Below, piece by piece: positions 17,057 through 24,027 of a DNA stretch of 46,821 bases. The notes beneath the pieces were generated by a model. That model searched no databases, had not been told where the DNA came from, and saw nothing but the letters and a program-made list of their open reading frames with translations. Numbering within the stretch: position 1 is the first letter of the stretch; each line of letters opens with the position of its first letter. Source of the stretch: Betaproteobacteria bacterium. GTDB lineage: Bacteria > Pseudomonadota > Gammaproteobacteria > Burkholderiales > JAHFQX01. The DNA lies in contig JAHFQX010000001.1 of the NCBI GenBank assembly GCA_023259135.1, positions 77,833-124,653 of the forward strand. Reading direction: 5' to 3'. Made by a program: the position numbers and the translations under genes.

Positions 17057-17860
17057 TTAGAACAGGCTTTCGCCCACGTAAAGCACGTCATTCGGGCGAA
17101 TAAGGTCCATCATTTTTGGGCTCAGCTCTTCGGCAATCCCATTCGCATTGTGGCGCAGCAATTTGATGTTTCTCTGCGTACCGCGTGCGGTAGGGCCACC
17201 GCCCTGAGCCAGCGCCTGGATCACCGTCATGTTTCGCTCGATGCGGTAGGATCCCGGGTTCTGGGCTTCGCCGTAGATGTAGAACACCGGGGCGCGATGC
17301 ACATAAATCTCGTCGCCAGGGACGATCCGGATATTTTCTTCGCTTTTGTCGTTGAGAAAGATGGAGGGGATATCGACTTCCTTGCGATAGGGCCGACCGT
17401 CACGCTGACCGGAAATAACGACCACATCGGAGGCATTAGGCATCACGCCGCCGGCAAGTGCGATAATTTCCGCCAGCCGCGTGTTGGATGTCTCCAGCGG
17501 GAAGCGACCGGGTTTGTTGACGAGACCCAGCACGGCTACCTGACTACCGCGCACTTCAATAAGGGCGATGTTGACCTGCGGGTTCTTGATGAAGTTTTCG
17601 TCCTTCAGCCGCTGCGCGATCAGCCGCTCGGCCGCGGCAGACGACAAACCGCCGACCGGCACCGAACCGAGCAGCGGAAAAGTAATGTTGCCGCTTTCCG
17701 ACACACGGGTCTCCAGCGTGAGGTCCGGATTCTGAAATACGGTAATACGGATCGCATCTCCCGGGCTCAACAGGTAATCGAATTTGTCCTGTGCCGGCGA
17801 TGCCAGTGTAAACATCAGCATCCCTACCCCGACGAGCATATGCAACAGTTTTCTAGTCAC
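17057..17860 (-). CDS. epsE: EpsE-like periplasmic/outer-membrane polysaccharide export protein (GTG start)
   Basis: A 267-residue polysaccharide export protein of the Wza family, with a signal peptide (VTRKLLHMLVGVGMLMFTLA, cut near SPA) and no lipobox. The Poly_export domain begins YLLSPGDAIRITVFQNPDLT; two SLBB-type regions follow (VAVLGLVNKPGRFPLET and FYIYGEAQNPGSYRIERNMT). It would form the periplasmic channel with EpsF. The start is taken as GTG 17860, preceded by AAGGGAG and giving a proper signal peptide; the ATG at 17920 has no ribosome site, overlaps the upstream gene and would bury the signal peptide behind 20 polar residues. Confidence 0.9.
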   Translation of the reverse strand: MTRKLLHMLVGVGMLMFTLASPAQDKFDYLLSPGDAIRITVFQNPDLTLETRVSESGNITFPLLGSVPVGGLSSAAAERLIAQRLKDENFIKNPQVNIALIEVRGSQVAVLGLVNKPGRFPLETSNTRLAEIIALAGGVMPNASDVVVISGQRDGRPYRKEVDIPSIFLNDKSEENIRIVPGDEIYVHRAPVFYIYGEAQNPGSYRIERNMTVIQALAQGGGPTARGTQRNIKLLRHNANGIAEELSPKMMDLIRPNDVLYVGESLF

Positions 17861-17913
17861 GTCATTCTCCCTTTTCCGACTGAACCAGGGCCCCGACCGG
17901 GGCAAAGCGATGC

Positions 17914-18432
17914 TTACCATACGGCACCCGGCAAAACATGGGCGTAAGCTTCACGCAGATGCACCGACATCGTCCGCAACAGGGTTAGCAGAAATTTATT
18001 ACCCAGTCGCGGGGCCTGTAACAAAATATGGTTGAGCGCATCCCGGGTGAGGACTGCGAAATCCGTGGGGGTAGTGGCGACGCAGCTCACGCAGCGCGGC
18101 TGGCTACCCGCCATCGTGGCCTCGCCTATGGCCGATCCGGCGGAAACCTCGGTAATTTTTTCGCTGCCGGCGCCCGGTACCCGTTTTCTCAGCTCGGCCA
18201 TGCCCGTCAGTATCAGCACAAGATGGTCGCCGCTGGCGCCTTCCTTCAGCAACGCATAATTACGTGGCGCCGCGTAGCAGCGCATGTAGTGACAGATCAC
18301 TCGTATTTCATCCCTGTCCAAGTCATCGAACAGCCTGACCCGATGGGCGATTTCCAGTATCTCGTCGAGATAGCGATCGGCTCTTCCGAGATCCTCGATA
18401 TCGCCATAAAGCTGGTTAAGCGCGTTAGTCAT
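17914..18432 (-). CDS. Cyclic-nucleotide-binding-domain protein without a DNA-binding domain
   Basis: A 172-residue protein that is mostly one cNMP/Crp-type beta-barrel (about 30-150: LFDDLDRDEIRVICHYMRCY, then GDHLVLILTGMAEL and the phosphate-binding-cassette-like GSAIGEATMAGSQPRCV, with the Gly-Glu and Arg of the cassette kept). No helix-turn-helix follows; the end is a helix (LLRTMSVHLREAYAHVL). It is first in the long minus-strand EPS run, 53 bases before epsE. It may bind a cyclic nucleotide and regulate assembly or a partner protein; ligand and role are inference. The ATG at 18432 has only a weak ribosome site, so the start is less certain. Confidence 0.8.
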   Translation of the reverse strand: MTNALNQLYGDIEDLGRADRYLDEILEIAHRVRLFDDLDRDEIRVICHYMRCYAAPRNYALLKEGASGDHLVLILTGMAELRKRVPGAGSEKITEVSAGSAIGEATMAGSQPRCVSCVATTPTDFAVLTRDALNHILLQAPRLGNKFLLTLLRTMSVHLREAYAHVLPGAVW

Positions 18433-18799
18433 TCAAATCAAAGTGGAACGTCAACATGCTAAAGGCAACGCCCTGATAAGACGGTCGCTGATGACTGTCG
18501 AAACAATCCCGGCCCAAGGCGGGTTGACATCCATTGCGCGCCTTATCAGAAACGATTGCATCGTAGTTATCCTGCTTACCCTCAACAATAGGCCGATCAG
18601 ACTAACGAAGCCGGAGTTCTTCCTGTTTTCCATATTCCAATCCATCGGCATCATGCTGCTGATTTTTGTTCATGCCGAAAGGTGATCCGGGATTTCGCTG
18701 GCGAAGAAATTCTCGGTTGGCGTGCTGTCCCGGCAGTTGCCCTTGCGGCTCATTGAGCGGCCTGCCCCATATTCTCATTTCTACTTTTCCTTCCAAATA

Positions 18800-18813
18800 G
18801 CATTGGCTGGCCC
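18800..18813 (-). promoter_or_regulatory. Weak sigma-54-like site, possible promoter of the minus-strand EPS operon
   Basis: On the minus strand GG (18813-18812) and GC (18801-18800) are ten bases apart, reading GGGCCAGCCAATGC. Only the GG, one C, the T before GC and the T after it agree with the consensus. Its -12 GC lies 89 bases from the centre of the palindrome at 18874-18905, close to the 97 and 87 of the two good promoters. Chance cannot be excluded. Confidence 0.3.
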
Positions 18814-18834
18814 TTGTCTGCATCCGGAGACAAG
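18813..18834. repeat. Inverted repeat, 7-bp arms with 8-base spacer
   Basis: CTTGTCT (18813-18819) and AGACAAG (18828-18834) are perfectly complementary. The site lies between the divergent EPS operons and touches the weak minus-strand -24 element, so it could be an operator for a second regulator such as EpsA. Small repeats of this size also occur by chance. Confidence 0.35.
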
Positions 18835-18873
18835 TCTAGTTATTTAAAATCACAGAGTTATAGACACGCACCC

Positions 18874-18905
18874 GGATTAATGTCGCCGAGTGGCGACATT
18901 AATCC
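18874..18905. promoter_or_regulatory. Perfect 14-bp inverted repeat, probable enhancer site; copy 2 of the ATGTCGC-N6-GCGACAT motif
   Basis: Arms 18874-18887 and 18892-18905 are perfectly complementary around GAGT. The core ATGTCGC-N6-GCGACAT and the flanking T-R and Y-A are identical in layout to the palindrome at 3740-3779. The centre lies 97 bases from the -12 GC of the epsA promoter. A T-rich stretch follows (18906-18928), giving a terminator-like look, but no plus-strand gene lies upstream, so a terminator would have nothing to end. A binding site for a sigma-54 activator with an intervening bendable AT-rich region is the better reading. Confidence 0.8.
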
Positions 18906-18972
18906 CATTTAATTTTTTATTTTTCCGGCCGCGCATTCCTAAGTTATTTTGTTATTCAAATACTTGTTGTGA

Positions 18973-18988
18973 AGGCACACTTCTTGCG
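18973..18988 (+). promoter_or_regulatory. Sigma-54 (-24/-12) promoter for epsA-epsB-vanZ-like
   Basis: AGGCACACTTCTTGCG has GG (18974-18975) and GC (18986-18987) exactly ten bases apart, with GGCAC and TTGC both matching the RpoN consensus. Transcription would start near 18999, giving a leader of about 73 bases before epsA. Confidence 0.85.
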
Positions 18989-19071
18989 AATTCCTTTGAC
19001 TGCAATCACGCATCCGCGTCAGGACTGTTGCCCTGATTACGCTTCACGCCACAGGTACGCTCAAATCCGAT

Positions 19072-19854
19072 ATGTCACCCCATATCAATCTGGATAAGGC
19101 TGAAATGGTGCAGTTCATTGCGCTTCTTCAGGAGGCGCTGAAAGTACGCTCCCACTTGGAATTTCTGCTTTGGTCGCAAGGCAGTCTGCAGCAATTTTTA
19201 CCTCATGACATCATGCTCGCCGCCTGGGGAGATTTTTCGCTGGGCTTGATACACTTCGACATCGTGCCGGCGATCCAGGGTACCCAGGCATCACGGCCCC
19301 ATAACGCCAACCTCGTCCCCTTGCTCAAACGCCTCTTCGGCCATTGGAGCGAGCGCTCGCGCGTGCCTCTCGAACTTTCCGTGGATCGGGGCATATTCAT
19401 GGAAAGCGAACTCGAGCACGGCAAGCTGGACGTCAACTTCAGACACATGAAATCTGCACTGGTGCATGCGATCAAGGACGGGCGTGGCCGACACGACTGC
19501 CTCTACGTGTTGATGCGCGCATCAACCAAGGGGCCGCCATCTGCCAGGGCCATGATAGGAATCCTATTGCCCTATATCGACAGTACGCTGCGGCAGTTGG
19601 ATCGCCTGCCCGCGTGCGCCGCCAAGGAGGAGCCGGCGGAAGACGATGCGGGCGCCTTATCCGGGCGCGAACTGGAAATCATGGAATGGGTGCGCAACGG
19701 CAAGACCAATTTCGAGATCGGCATGATCCTCGACATCAGTGCATTCACCGTCAAGAATCATCTGCAGCGCATTTTTAGGAAGCTCGATGTCGTGAACCGC
19801 GCACAGGCCGTTGCCAAGCTGAGCGGACTGCGAGAGCTCAATGAATCGCTATAG
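19072..19854 (+). CDS. epsA: EpsA-like LuxR-family transcriptional regulator
   Basis: A 260-residue regulator. The N-terminal part (LDKAEMVQFIALLQEALKV, then FLLWSQGSLQQFLPHDIML) matches the sensor-like region of EpsA, the LuxR-type regulator that opens methanolan-type EPS clusters. The C-terminal LuxR helix-turn-helix is at about 195-255: LSGRELEIMEWVRNGKTNFE, then ISAFTVKNHLQRIFRKLDV and RAQAVAKL. The start at 19072 keeps the whole family N-terminus but has a poor ribosome site; ATG 19105 with AAGG upstream would drop eleven residues. It follows a sigma-54 promoter and overlaps epsB by 14 bases, so it is made together with the first enzyme of the pathway. Its ligand, if any, is unknown. Confidence 0.88.
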   Translation: MSPHINLDKAEMVQFIALLQEALKVRSHLEFLLWSQGSLQQFLPHDIMLAAWGDFSLGLIHFDIVPAIQGTQASRPHNANLVPLLKRLFGHWSERSRVPLELSVDRGIFMESELEHGKLDVNFRHMKSALVHAIKDGRGRHDCLYVLMRASTKGPPSARAMIGILLPYIDSTLRQLDRLPACAAKEEPAEDDAGALSGRELEIMEWVRNGKTNFEIGMILDISAFTVKNHLQRIFRKLDVVNRAQAVAKLSGLRELNESL

Positions 19855-21256
19855 CCCGGCGTCCGGTTTGCGCAAAGCGCTCGGTGTCGCAATCGCCCGC
19901 GACAACATCCTGTATATCACAGAGGCATTGCTTGATCCGCTGGTTATGGTGCTGACGCTGTGGCTGGTGGGCTTCATGCATGAGCAAGCTTTGCGGCCCC
20001 CCTACCTGATACTCTCGATCATCCTGTTTTCCTTGACATTTCCGGGCGGTTCCAAGGTCGGTCCAACGCGGGGTGAAGTCATCAACAATACGTTGGTCAA
20101 CTGGGCGCTAGTGGCCGGATTGCTGATCGCGTTTGGTCTCGCGACCGGATACCTCTCTCTGTTTGCGCCGGACGCGATCCTGTTCTGGTTGTGGCTGACG
20201 CCGACCTGTCTGCTGTTGGCGATTTTCGGTTTGCGCATGGCGGCACCGATGCTGGTCAAATTGCAAGAGCCGATCAAGCGCACCATCATAGTCGGCGTCA
20301 CCGAACAGGGTCTCGCCCTGGCAGACCGCCTCACGGGAAGCCGTTATATTGCCGCAGAACTGCTCGGCTTTTTCGAAGACCAGCAGCAGGACCGTATTCC
20401 GATAGCTGAACTGAGATACCCGCTGCTTGGCACACTGGACGACATTGCCGCCTACGTGAAAGAGCACCGCGTCAACATCATCTATCTTTCGCTGCATATG
20501 ACAAGTCAGCCGCGTATTGTGAAGCTACTCGCGGAATTGAAGGATACGACTGCCTCGATCTATTTCGTGCCGGATATTTTCGTGACCGACCTGATCCAAG
20601 CGCGCGTCGGCCAGATCGACGGTATACCCGTCGTGGCAGTTTGCGAAACCCCTTTCATTGGGTTCAACGGGCTACTGAAGCGTCTGGCGGACGTCCTGCT
20701 GTCGCTGGTAATCCTGACCTTGATACTGCCCGCGCTGATCGTGATCGCTGTCGGCGTCAAGTTGAGTTCATCAGGCCCTATCATTTTCAAGCAACGACGC
20801 TACGGCCTGTACGGAGAGGAAATTCTCGTCTACAAATTTCGCTCGATGACGGTATGCGAAGATGGGTCCGCTATAACGCAGGCGACGAAACAGGATCAGC
20901 GCGTGACGCCGTTTGGAGCTTTCCTGCGCAAGACTTCGCTGGACGAGCTGCCGCAGTTCATCAACGTGTTACAGGGGAGGATGAGCATCGTCGGTCCTCG
21001 CCCGCACGCGGTCGCGCATAACGAGATGTACCGAAAATTGATCACCGGCTACATGATCAGACACAAAGTGAAACCGGGCATCACCGGTTGGGCTCAAGTC
21101 AACGGTTTGCGCGGCGAAACCGAGACCCTAAGCAAAATGAAAGCACGTATCGATTATGACATCGATTATCTGCGCAACTGGAGCCTGAAATTAGACCTAT
21201 ACATCATCCTGAAAACCATCCTGGTGGTTTTCAAGGGGCAACATGAAGCCTATTAA
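19841..21256 (+). CDS. epsB: Undecaprenyl-phosphate sugar-phosphate transferase (EpsB, WbaP/WcaJ-like)
   Basis: A 471-residue polyisoprenyl-phosphate hexose-1-phosphate transferase that loads the first sugar phosphate (probably glucose or galactose) onto undecaprenyl phosphate. Four N-terminal helices (about 20-130) are followed by a Rossmann-like middle part (about 145-265) and the C-terminal catalytic domain: [58 protein letters not shown] and [17 protein letters not shown], all signatures of the family, with the Asp-Glu pair in LDELPQ. It overlaps epsA and the next gene. UDP-glucose from GalU or UDP-galactose from GalE is the likely donor. Confidence 0.95.
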   Translation: MNRYSPASGLRKALGVAIARDNILYITEALLDPLVMVLTLWLVGFMHEQALRPPYLILSIILFSLTFPGGSKVGPTRGEVINNTLVNWALVAGLLIAFGLATGYLSLFAPDAILFWLWLTPTCLLLAIFGLRMAAPMLVKLQEPIKRTIIVGVTEQGLALADRLTGSRYIAAELLGFFEDQQQDRIPIAELRYPLLGTLDDIAAYVKEHRVNIIYLSLHMTSQPRIVKLLAELKDTTASIYFVPDIFVTDLIQARVGQIDGIPVVAVCETPFIGFNGLLKRLADVLLSLVILTLILPALIVIAVGVKLSSSGPIIFKQRRYGLYGEEILVYKFRSMTVCEDGSAITQATKQDQRVTPFGAFLRKTSLDELPQFINVLQGRMSIVGPRPHAVAHNEMYRKLITGYMIRHKVKPGITGWAQVNGLRGETETLSKMKARIDYDIDYLRNWSLKLDLYIILKTILVVFKGQHEAY

Positions 21257-21617
21257 CCCCGCCATGCGGCGGCTGTTTGCCATTTTTGGCTGTCTGGCGC
21301 TGGTCGGATCGATCTTCATTGGGGGAGAACAGCCGGCTGCCGGCCATCTGTTCCCCCCACTTTGGGACAAGGCCGCACATCTGGCCGCCTATGGCGCAAT
21401 GGGGGTCCTCGCTGCCCTGGCCTTTCCCGCGCAATCGCTACTGACGATTCTGTTGGTGGTAGGAGGGATCGGGGGTGCGGACGAAATCCATCAGATGTTT
21501 ATTCCCGGCCGTCAGGCCGGGCTGGGCGATTTGCTGGCGGACTTGGGGGGCGGCCTCATCATATTGCCAGCCATCACTAGATTGAGATGCTTTTATTATC
21601 ATACATCGGACTCATGA
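21243..21617 (+). CDS. VanZ-like small membrane protein
   Basis: A 124-residue membrane protein of the VanZ-like family. Landmarks are DKAAHLAAYGAMG (about 41-53) and DEIHQMFIPGRQAGLGDLLA (about 81-100), which match the family's core; three or four short helices surround them. The ATG overlaps the epsB stop, with AAGGGG upstream, so it belongs to the epsA-epsB unit. VanZ-like proteins are common in EPS and PEP-CTERM loci, but their biochemical function is unknown. The stop codon lies inside the hairpin at 21610-21649. Confidence 0.85.
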   Translation: MKPINPAMRRLFAIFGCLALVGSIFIGGEQPAAGHLFPPLWDKAAHLAAYGAMGVLAALAFPAQSLLTILLVVGGIGGADEIHQMFIPGRQAGLGDLLADLGGGLIILPAITRLRCFYYHTSDS

Positions 21618-21649
21618 AAACGCCTGGTTGCAGGCTTTTTCATGAGTCG
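21610..21649. terminator. Bidirectional hairpin terminator between the VanZ-like gene and the PEP-CTERM-like gene
   Basis: GACTCATGAAAA (21610-21621) pairs perfectly with TTTTCATGAGTC (21638-21649), and the loop holds a further GCCTG/CAGGC stem. The A and T tracts inside the stem make it work in both directions, for the converging genes ending at 21617 and 21656. Confidence 0.75.
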
Positions 21650-21655
21650 TCGGCT

Positions 21656-22000
21656 TTACTGCTGCATCAAGCGCCGCCTGTGCGCGATTAGCGCCATCAT
21701 CCCAAGGCTGGCCAGCATCATTCCGTAAAAGTCCCTATCGCCCCCCTCTGTCACGGGCAGGTCATAGGGTCCGGCAAAGGTCTCTCTGACGGGAGAGGAA
21801 TATATGGGTTTTTTGTGTTCCGAGCCGTCATCGGCAAAATCATCAAAAAATGAGGCGATCATGGAGAACCAGGGTCTCTTGCCATCGGGGACGCTCATCG
21901 CGCCAGGTTCGGGCAAGGCAGTCTCCGCGTGAGTGATGGGGGTCGCTATCACGCAGATACCCAATGCCACCACCGCCGCAGTAAGCTTTTTTCTCACCAT
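21656..22000 (-). CDS. Small secreted protein with PEP-CTERM-like C-terminal anchor lacking the PEP motif
   Basis: A 114-residue protein. The signal peptide is MVRKKLTAAVVALGICVIA with a likely cut after THA at 25. The mature part is short and acidic. The C-terminus has the layout of a PEP-CTERM sorting signal: an aromatic position and helix DFYGMMLASLGMMALIAH (90-107) followed by RRR (108-110), comparable with the consensus pattern ETYAMLLAGLGLxGFxARRR. The PEP itself is missing; TEGGD stands in its place. A PEP does occur near the mature N-terminus (LPEP, 29-32). The ribosome site AAGGAG is excellent. It sits at the edge of the EPS cluster, facing the epsA unit. Processing by an exosortase outside the window, or simple membrane anchoring, are both possible. 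Confidence 0.7.
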   Translation of the reverse strand: MVRKKLTAAVVALGICVIATPITHAETALPEPGAMSVPDGKRPWFSMIASFFDDFADDGSEHKKPIYSSPVRETFAGPYDLPVTEGGDRDFYGMMLASLGMMALIAHRRRLMQQ

Positions 22001-22084
22001 TTTTTACTCCTTTTTCGGATTGAGTTAAAAAATAGCTTGAAGCCAAGGTTGAATTCATTAGACCTGACCGGATGAACTGCTCCA

Positions 22085-22102
22085 ATAGCCCGAATGGGCT
22101 AT
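22085..22102. repeat. Short inverted repeat upstream of the PEP-CTERM-like gene
   Basis: ATAGCCC (22085-22091) and GGGCTAT (22096-22102) flank GAAT. It lies 85 to 102 bases before the start of the small secreted protein and could be an operator or chance. No sigma-54 site or ATGTCGC motif was found in this upstream stretch. Confidence 0.3.
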
Positions 22103-22223
22103 CACCGGCGCGAATGCGATGACTACGGGGATGGTTCGAATGGGAAGCTGAAGTGGCCACAAAAACGGCGGGCCGCTACTGCTGCTCTATTTGTCGTCTG
22201 ACTTTCGGGGCCCTTTGGGGCCC

Positions 22224-23999
22224 TTATTTTTTTGGAAAATAAAGATCGGTGATGGTGCCGTCGGCGATTTCGGCGGCGAGGCCAACAGTCTCCGAGAGGC
22301 TGGGGTGGGGGTGGATGGTGAGGGCCATGTCCTGGGCGTCCGCGCCCATTTCCAGGGCCAACGCGGTTTCGGCGATGAGCTCTCCGGCGTGGAGACCGAC
22401 GATGCCCGCCCCCAACAGCCGCCGCGTCCGGCGGTCGAAGAGCAGCTTGGTGCAGCCTTCGTCACGGGCACTGGCCAGGGCCCGGCCGCTGGCGGCCCAG
22501 GGGAACACGGCCCGCTCGTAATCGGCGCCGCCGGCCTTGAGTTGGGTTTCGGTAGCGCCCACCCAGGCGATTTCCGGATCGGTGTAGGCCACCGAGGGAA
22601 TGGCGCGGGCGTCGAAGGCGGCCTTGTGGCCGGCGATGACTTCGGCGGCCAGCTTGCCTTGGTGGCTGGCCTTATGGGCCAGCATGGGCTCGTCGGCGAT
22701 GTCGCCGATGGCGAAGATGTGCGGGACGTTGGTTCGCATCTGCTGGTCCACGGGAATAAAGCGCCGTTCGTTCACGGCGACCCCGGCGAATTCCGCGCCG
22801 ATCTCCGTGCCATTGGGCCGCCGCCCCACCGCCACCAGCACCCGGTCGTAGCGCTGCGCTCCTGGGGCACCGTCGCCCTCGAAGCTCACCTGGAGGCCGT
22901 CGCTTGCCGTCTCGATACCCGCCACCTTGGTTTTAAGGTGAATGGCTTCATAGCGTTTGGCGATGCGCCGGGCCAGGGGCTTGACCAAATCGGCGTCGGC
23001 GCCAGGGATGAGCTGATCCTGCCATTCCACCACCGTGACGCGGGAGCCCAGGGCGTCGTAGACCGTGGCCATCTCCAGGCCGATGATGCCGCCGCCGACG
23101 ACCAGCAGATTGCCGGGGATGTCGGCCAATTCCAGGGCGGCGGTGGAATCCATCAGACGCGGATCGTTGTTGGGAAAGCCCGGCATGGGCGCGGGCCGGG
23201 AGCCCGCGGCGATGATGCAGGCATCGAAGGAGATCGTCTTGTCGCCCTCGGCGGTCGCCACAGCCAGGGTGCGGGGCGATGTGAAGCGACCGGCGCCTTG
23301 CACCACTTGCACCTTGCGCTGCTTGGCGAGGGCCGTCAGGCCCTGGGTGAGCCGCGCCACCACGGATTGTTTCCAAGCCCGCAGCTTGTCGAGATCCACG
23401 ACCGGCTTGCCGAAGCGGATGCCATGGACCTCCATTTCCTCGGCTTCGGTGATGACCCGAGCGGCATGGAGCAGCGCCTTGGAGGGAATGCAGCCGACGT
23501 TGAGGCATACCCCGCCCAGCACCGAATCGCGCTCCACCAGCACCACCCGCTTGCCCAGATCGGCGGCGCGGAAAGCGGCGGAATAGCCGCCGGGGCCGGC
23601 CCCCAGCACCAGCACCTCGGCGTGCAGATCGGCATCCGCCGGCGGTTTCGGGGCGTCGGCGGCGCGGGGCGCGGGGGCCGCTACAGAAGTAACGGGGGCA
23701 GAGGGGATGGCGGGAGCCGCGGTTTCGGCGAGGGGCGAAGGCGGCGCGGAGGTCTCCGGGGTTGCTTCCAGCAACAGAATCACCGAGCCTTCGGAGACCT
23801 TGTCCCCCAGCGTCACTTTCAATTCCGCCACCACCCCGCTTGCTGGAGAGGGAATTTCCAAGGTGGCCTTATCCGATTCCAGGGTGACCAAGGATTGTTC
23901 CTTGCTCACCCGATCCCCCGGCTTGACCAGGATTTCGATAACCGGGATATCCTTGAAATCTCCCAGGGCGGGGACGCGAACCGGAACGGCGGAACTCAT
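22224..23999 (-). CDS. lpdA: Dihydrolipoyl dehydrogenase with N-terminal lipoyl domain
   Basis: A 591-residue E3 flavoprotein that re-oxidises the lipoyl groups of 2-oxoacid dehydrogenase complexes with NAD. The N-terminal lipoyl domain (1-80) has ESDKATLEIP with lipoylated Lys44; a Pro/Ala linker runs to about 125. The FAD motif GAGPGGYS is at 133-140, the redox disulfide GGVCLNVGC gives Cys165/Cys170, the NAD motif VVGGGIIGLEM follows, and HPHPSLSE near the end holds the His-Glu pair. The lipoyl-E3 fusion is usual in betaproteobacterial pyruvate dehydrogenase. The start is ATG 23999 with CAGGAG upstream; a longer in-frame version would run into proA. No E1 or E2 gene is nearby, which is atypical. 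A GC-rich hairpin directly follows the stop (22207-22222). Confidence 0.95.
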   Translation of the reverse strand: MSSAVPVRVPALGDFKDIPVIEILVKPGDRVSKEQSLVTLESDKATLEIPSPASGVVAELKVTLGDKVSEGSVILLLEATPETSAPPSPLAETAAPAIPSAPVTSVAAPAPRAADAPKPPADADLHAEVLVLGAGPGGYSAAFRAADLGKRVVLVERDSVLGGVCLNVGCIPSKALLHAARVITEAEEMEVHGIRFGKPVVDLDKLRAWKQSVVARLTQGLTALAKQRKVQVVQGAGRFTSPRTLAVATAEGDKTISFDACIIAAGSRPAPMPGFPNNDPRLMDSTAALELADIPGNLLVVGGGIIGLEMATVYDALGSRVTVVEWQDQLIPGADADLVKPLARRIAKRYEAIHLKTKVAGIETASDGLQVSFEGDGAPGAQRYDRVLVAVGRRPNGTEIGAEFAGVAVNERRFIPVDQQMRTNVPHIFAIGDIADEPMLAHKASHQGKLAAEVIAGHKAAFDARAIPSVAYTDPEIAWVGATETQLKAGGADYERAVFPWAASGRALASARDEGCTKLLFDRRTRRLLGAGIVGLHAGELIAETALALEMGADAQDMALTIHPHPSLSETVGLAAEIADGTITDLYFPKK

Positions 24000-24027
24000 G
24001 GGTGGATTCTCCTGAACGGGGGCGGCG

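Larger units (their letters stand above)
18433..19071. other. Divergent intergenic region of the EPS cluster (639 bases, regulatory)
   Basis: No convincing gene lies here. It separates the minus-strand export/assembly operon from the plus-strand epsA unit. It holds the palindrome at 18874-18905, the sigma-54 promoter at 18973-18988, a second inverted repeat at 18813-18834 and a weak minus-strand -24/-12-like site at 18800-18813. The part nearer 18433 (to about 18790) shows nothing I can name; short open frames there have no ribosome sites or family features. Confidence 0.7.

Noticed and set aside
18443-18685. Possible 80-codon plus-strand gene with a hydrophobic C-terminus
   Set aside because: No ribosome site, no recognisable family, lies in the regulatory region and overlaps the promoter side of the opposite operon.
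22001-22223. Sigma-54 promoter before the PEP-CTERM-like gene
   Set aside because: All GG...GC pairs on the minus strand here have spacings of 6, 8 or 9 rather than 10, and no ATGTCGC palindrome is present.
22207-22223. GGGGCCC-TTT-GGGGCCC hairpin after lpdA as a standard terminator
   Set aside because: The T-run follows on the plus strand inside the lpdA coding end, not in the direction of lpdA transcription; no plus-strand gene needs it. Its role is unclear.
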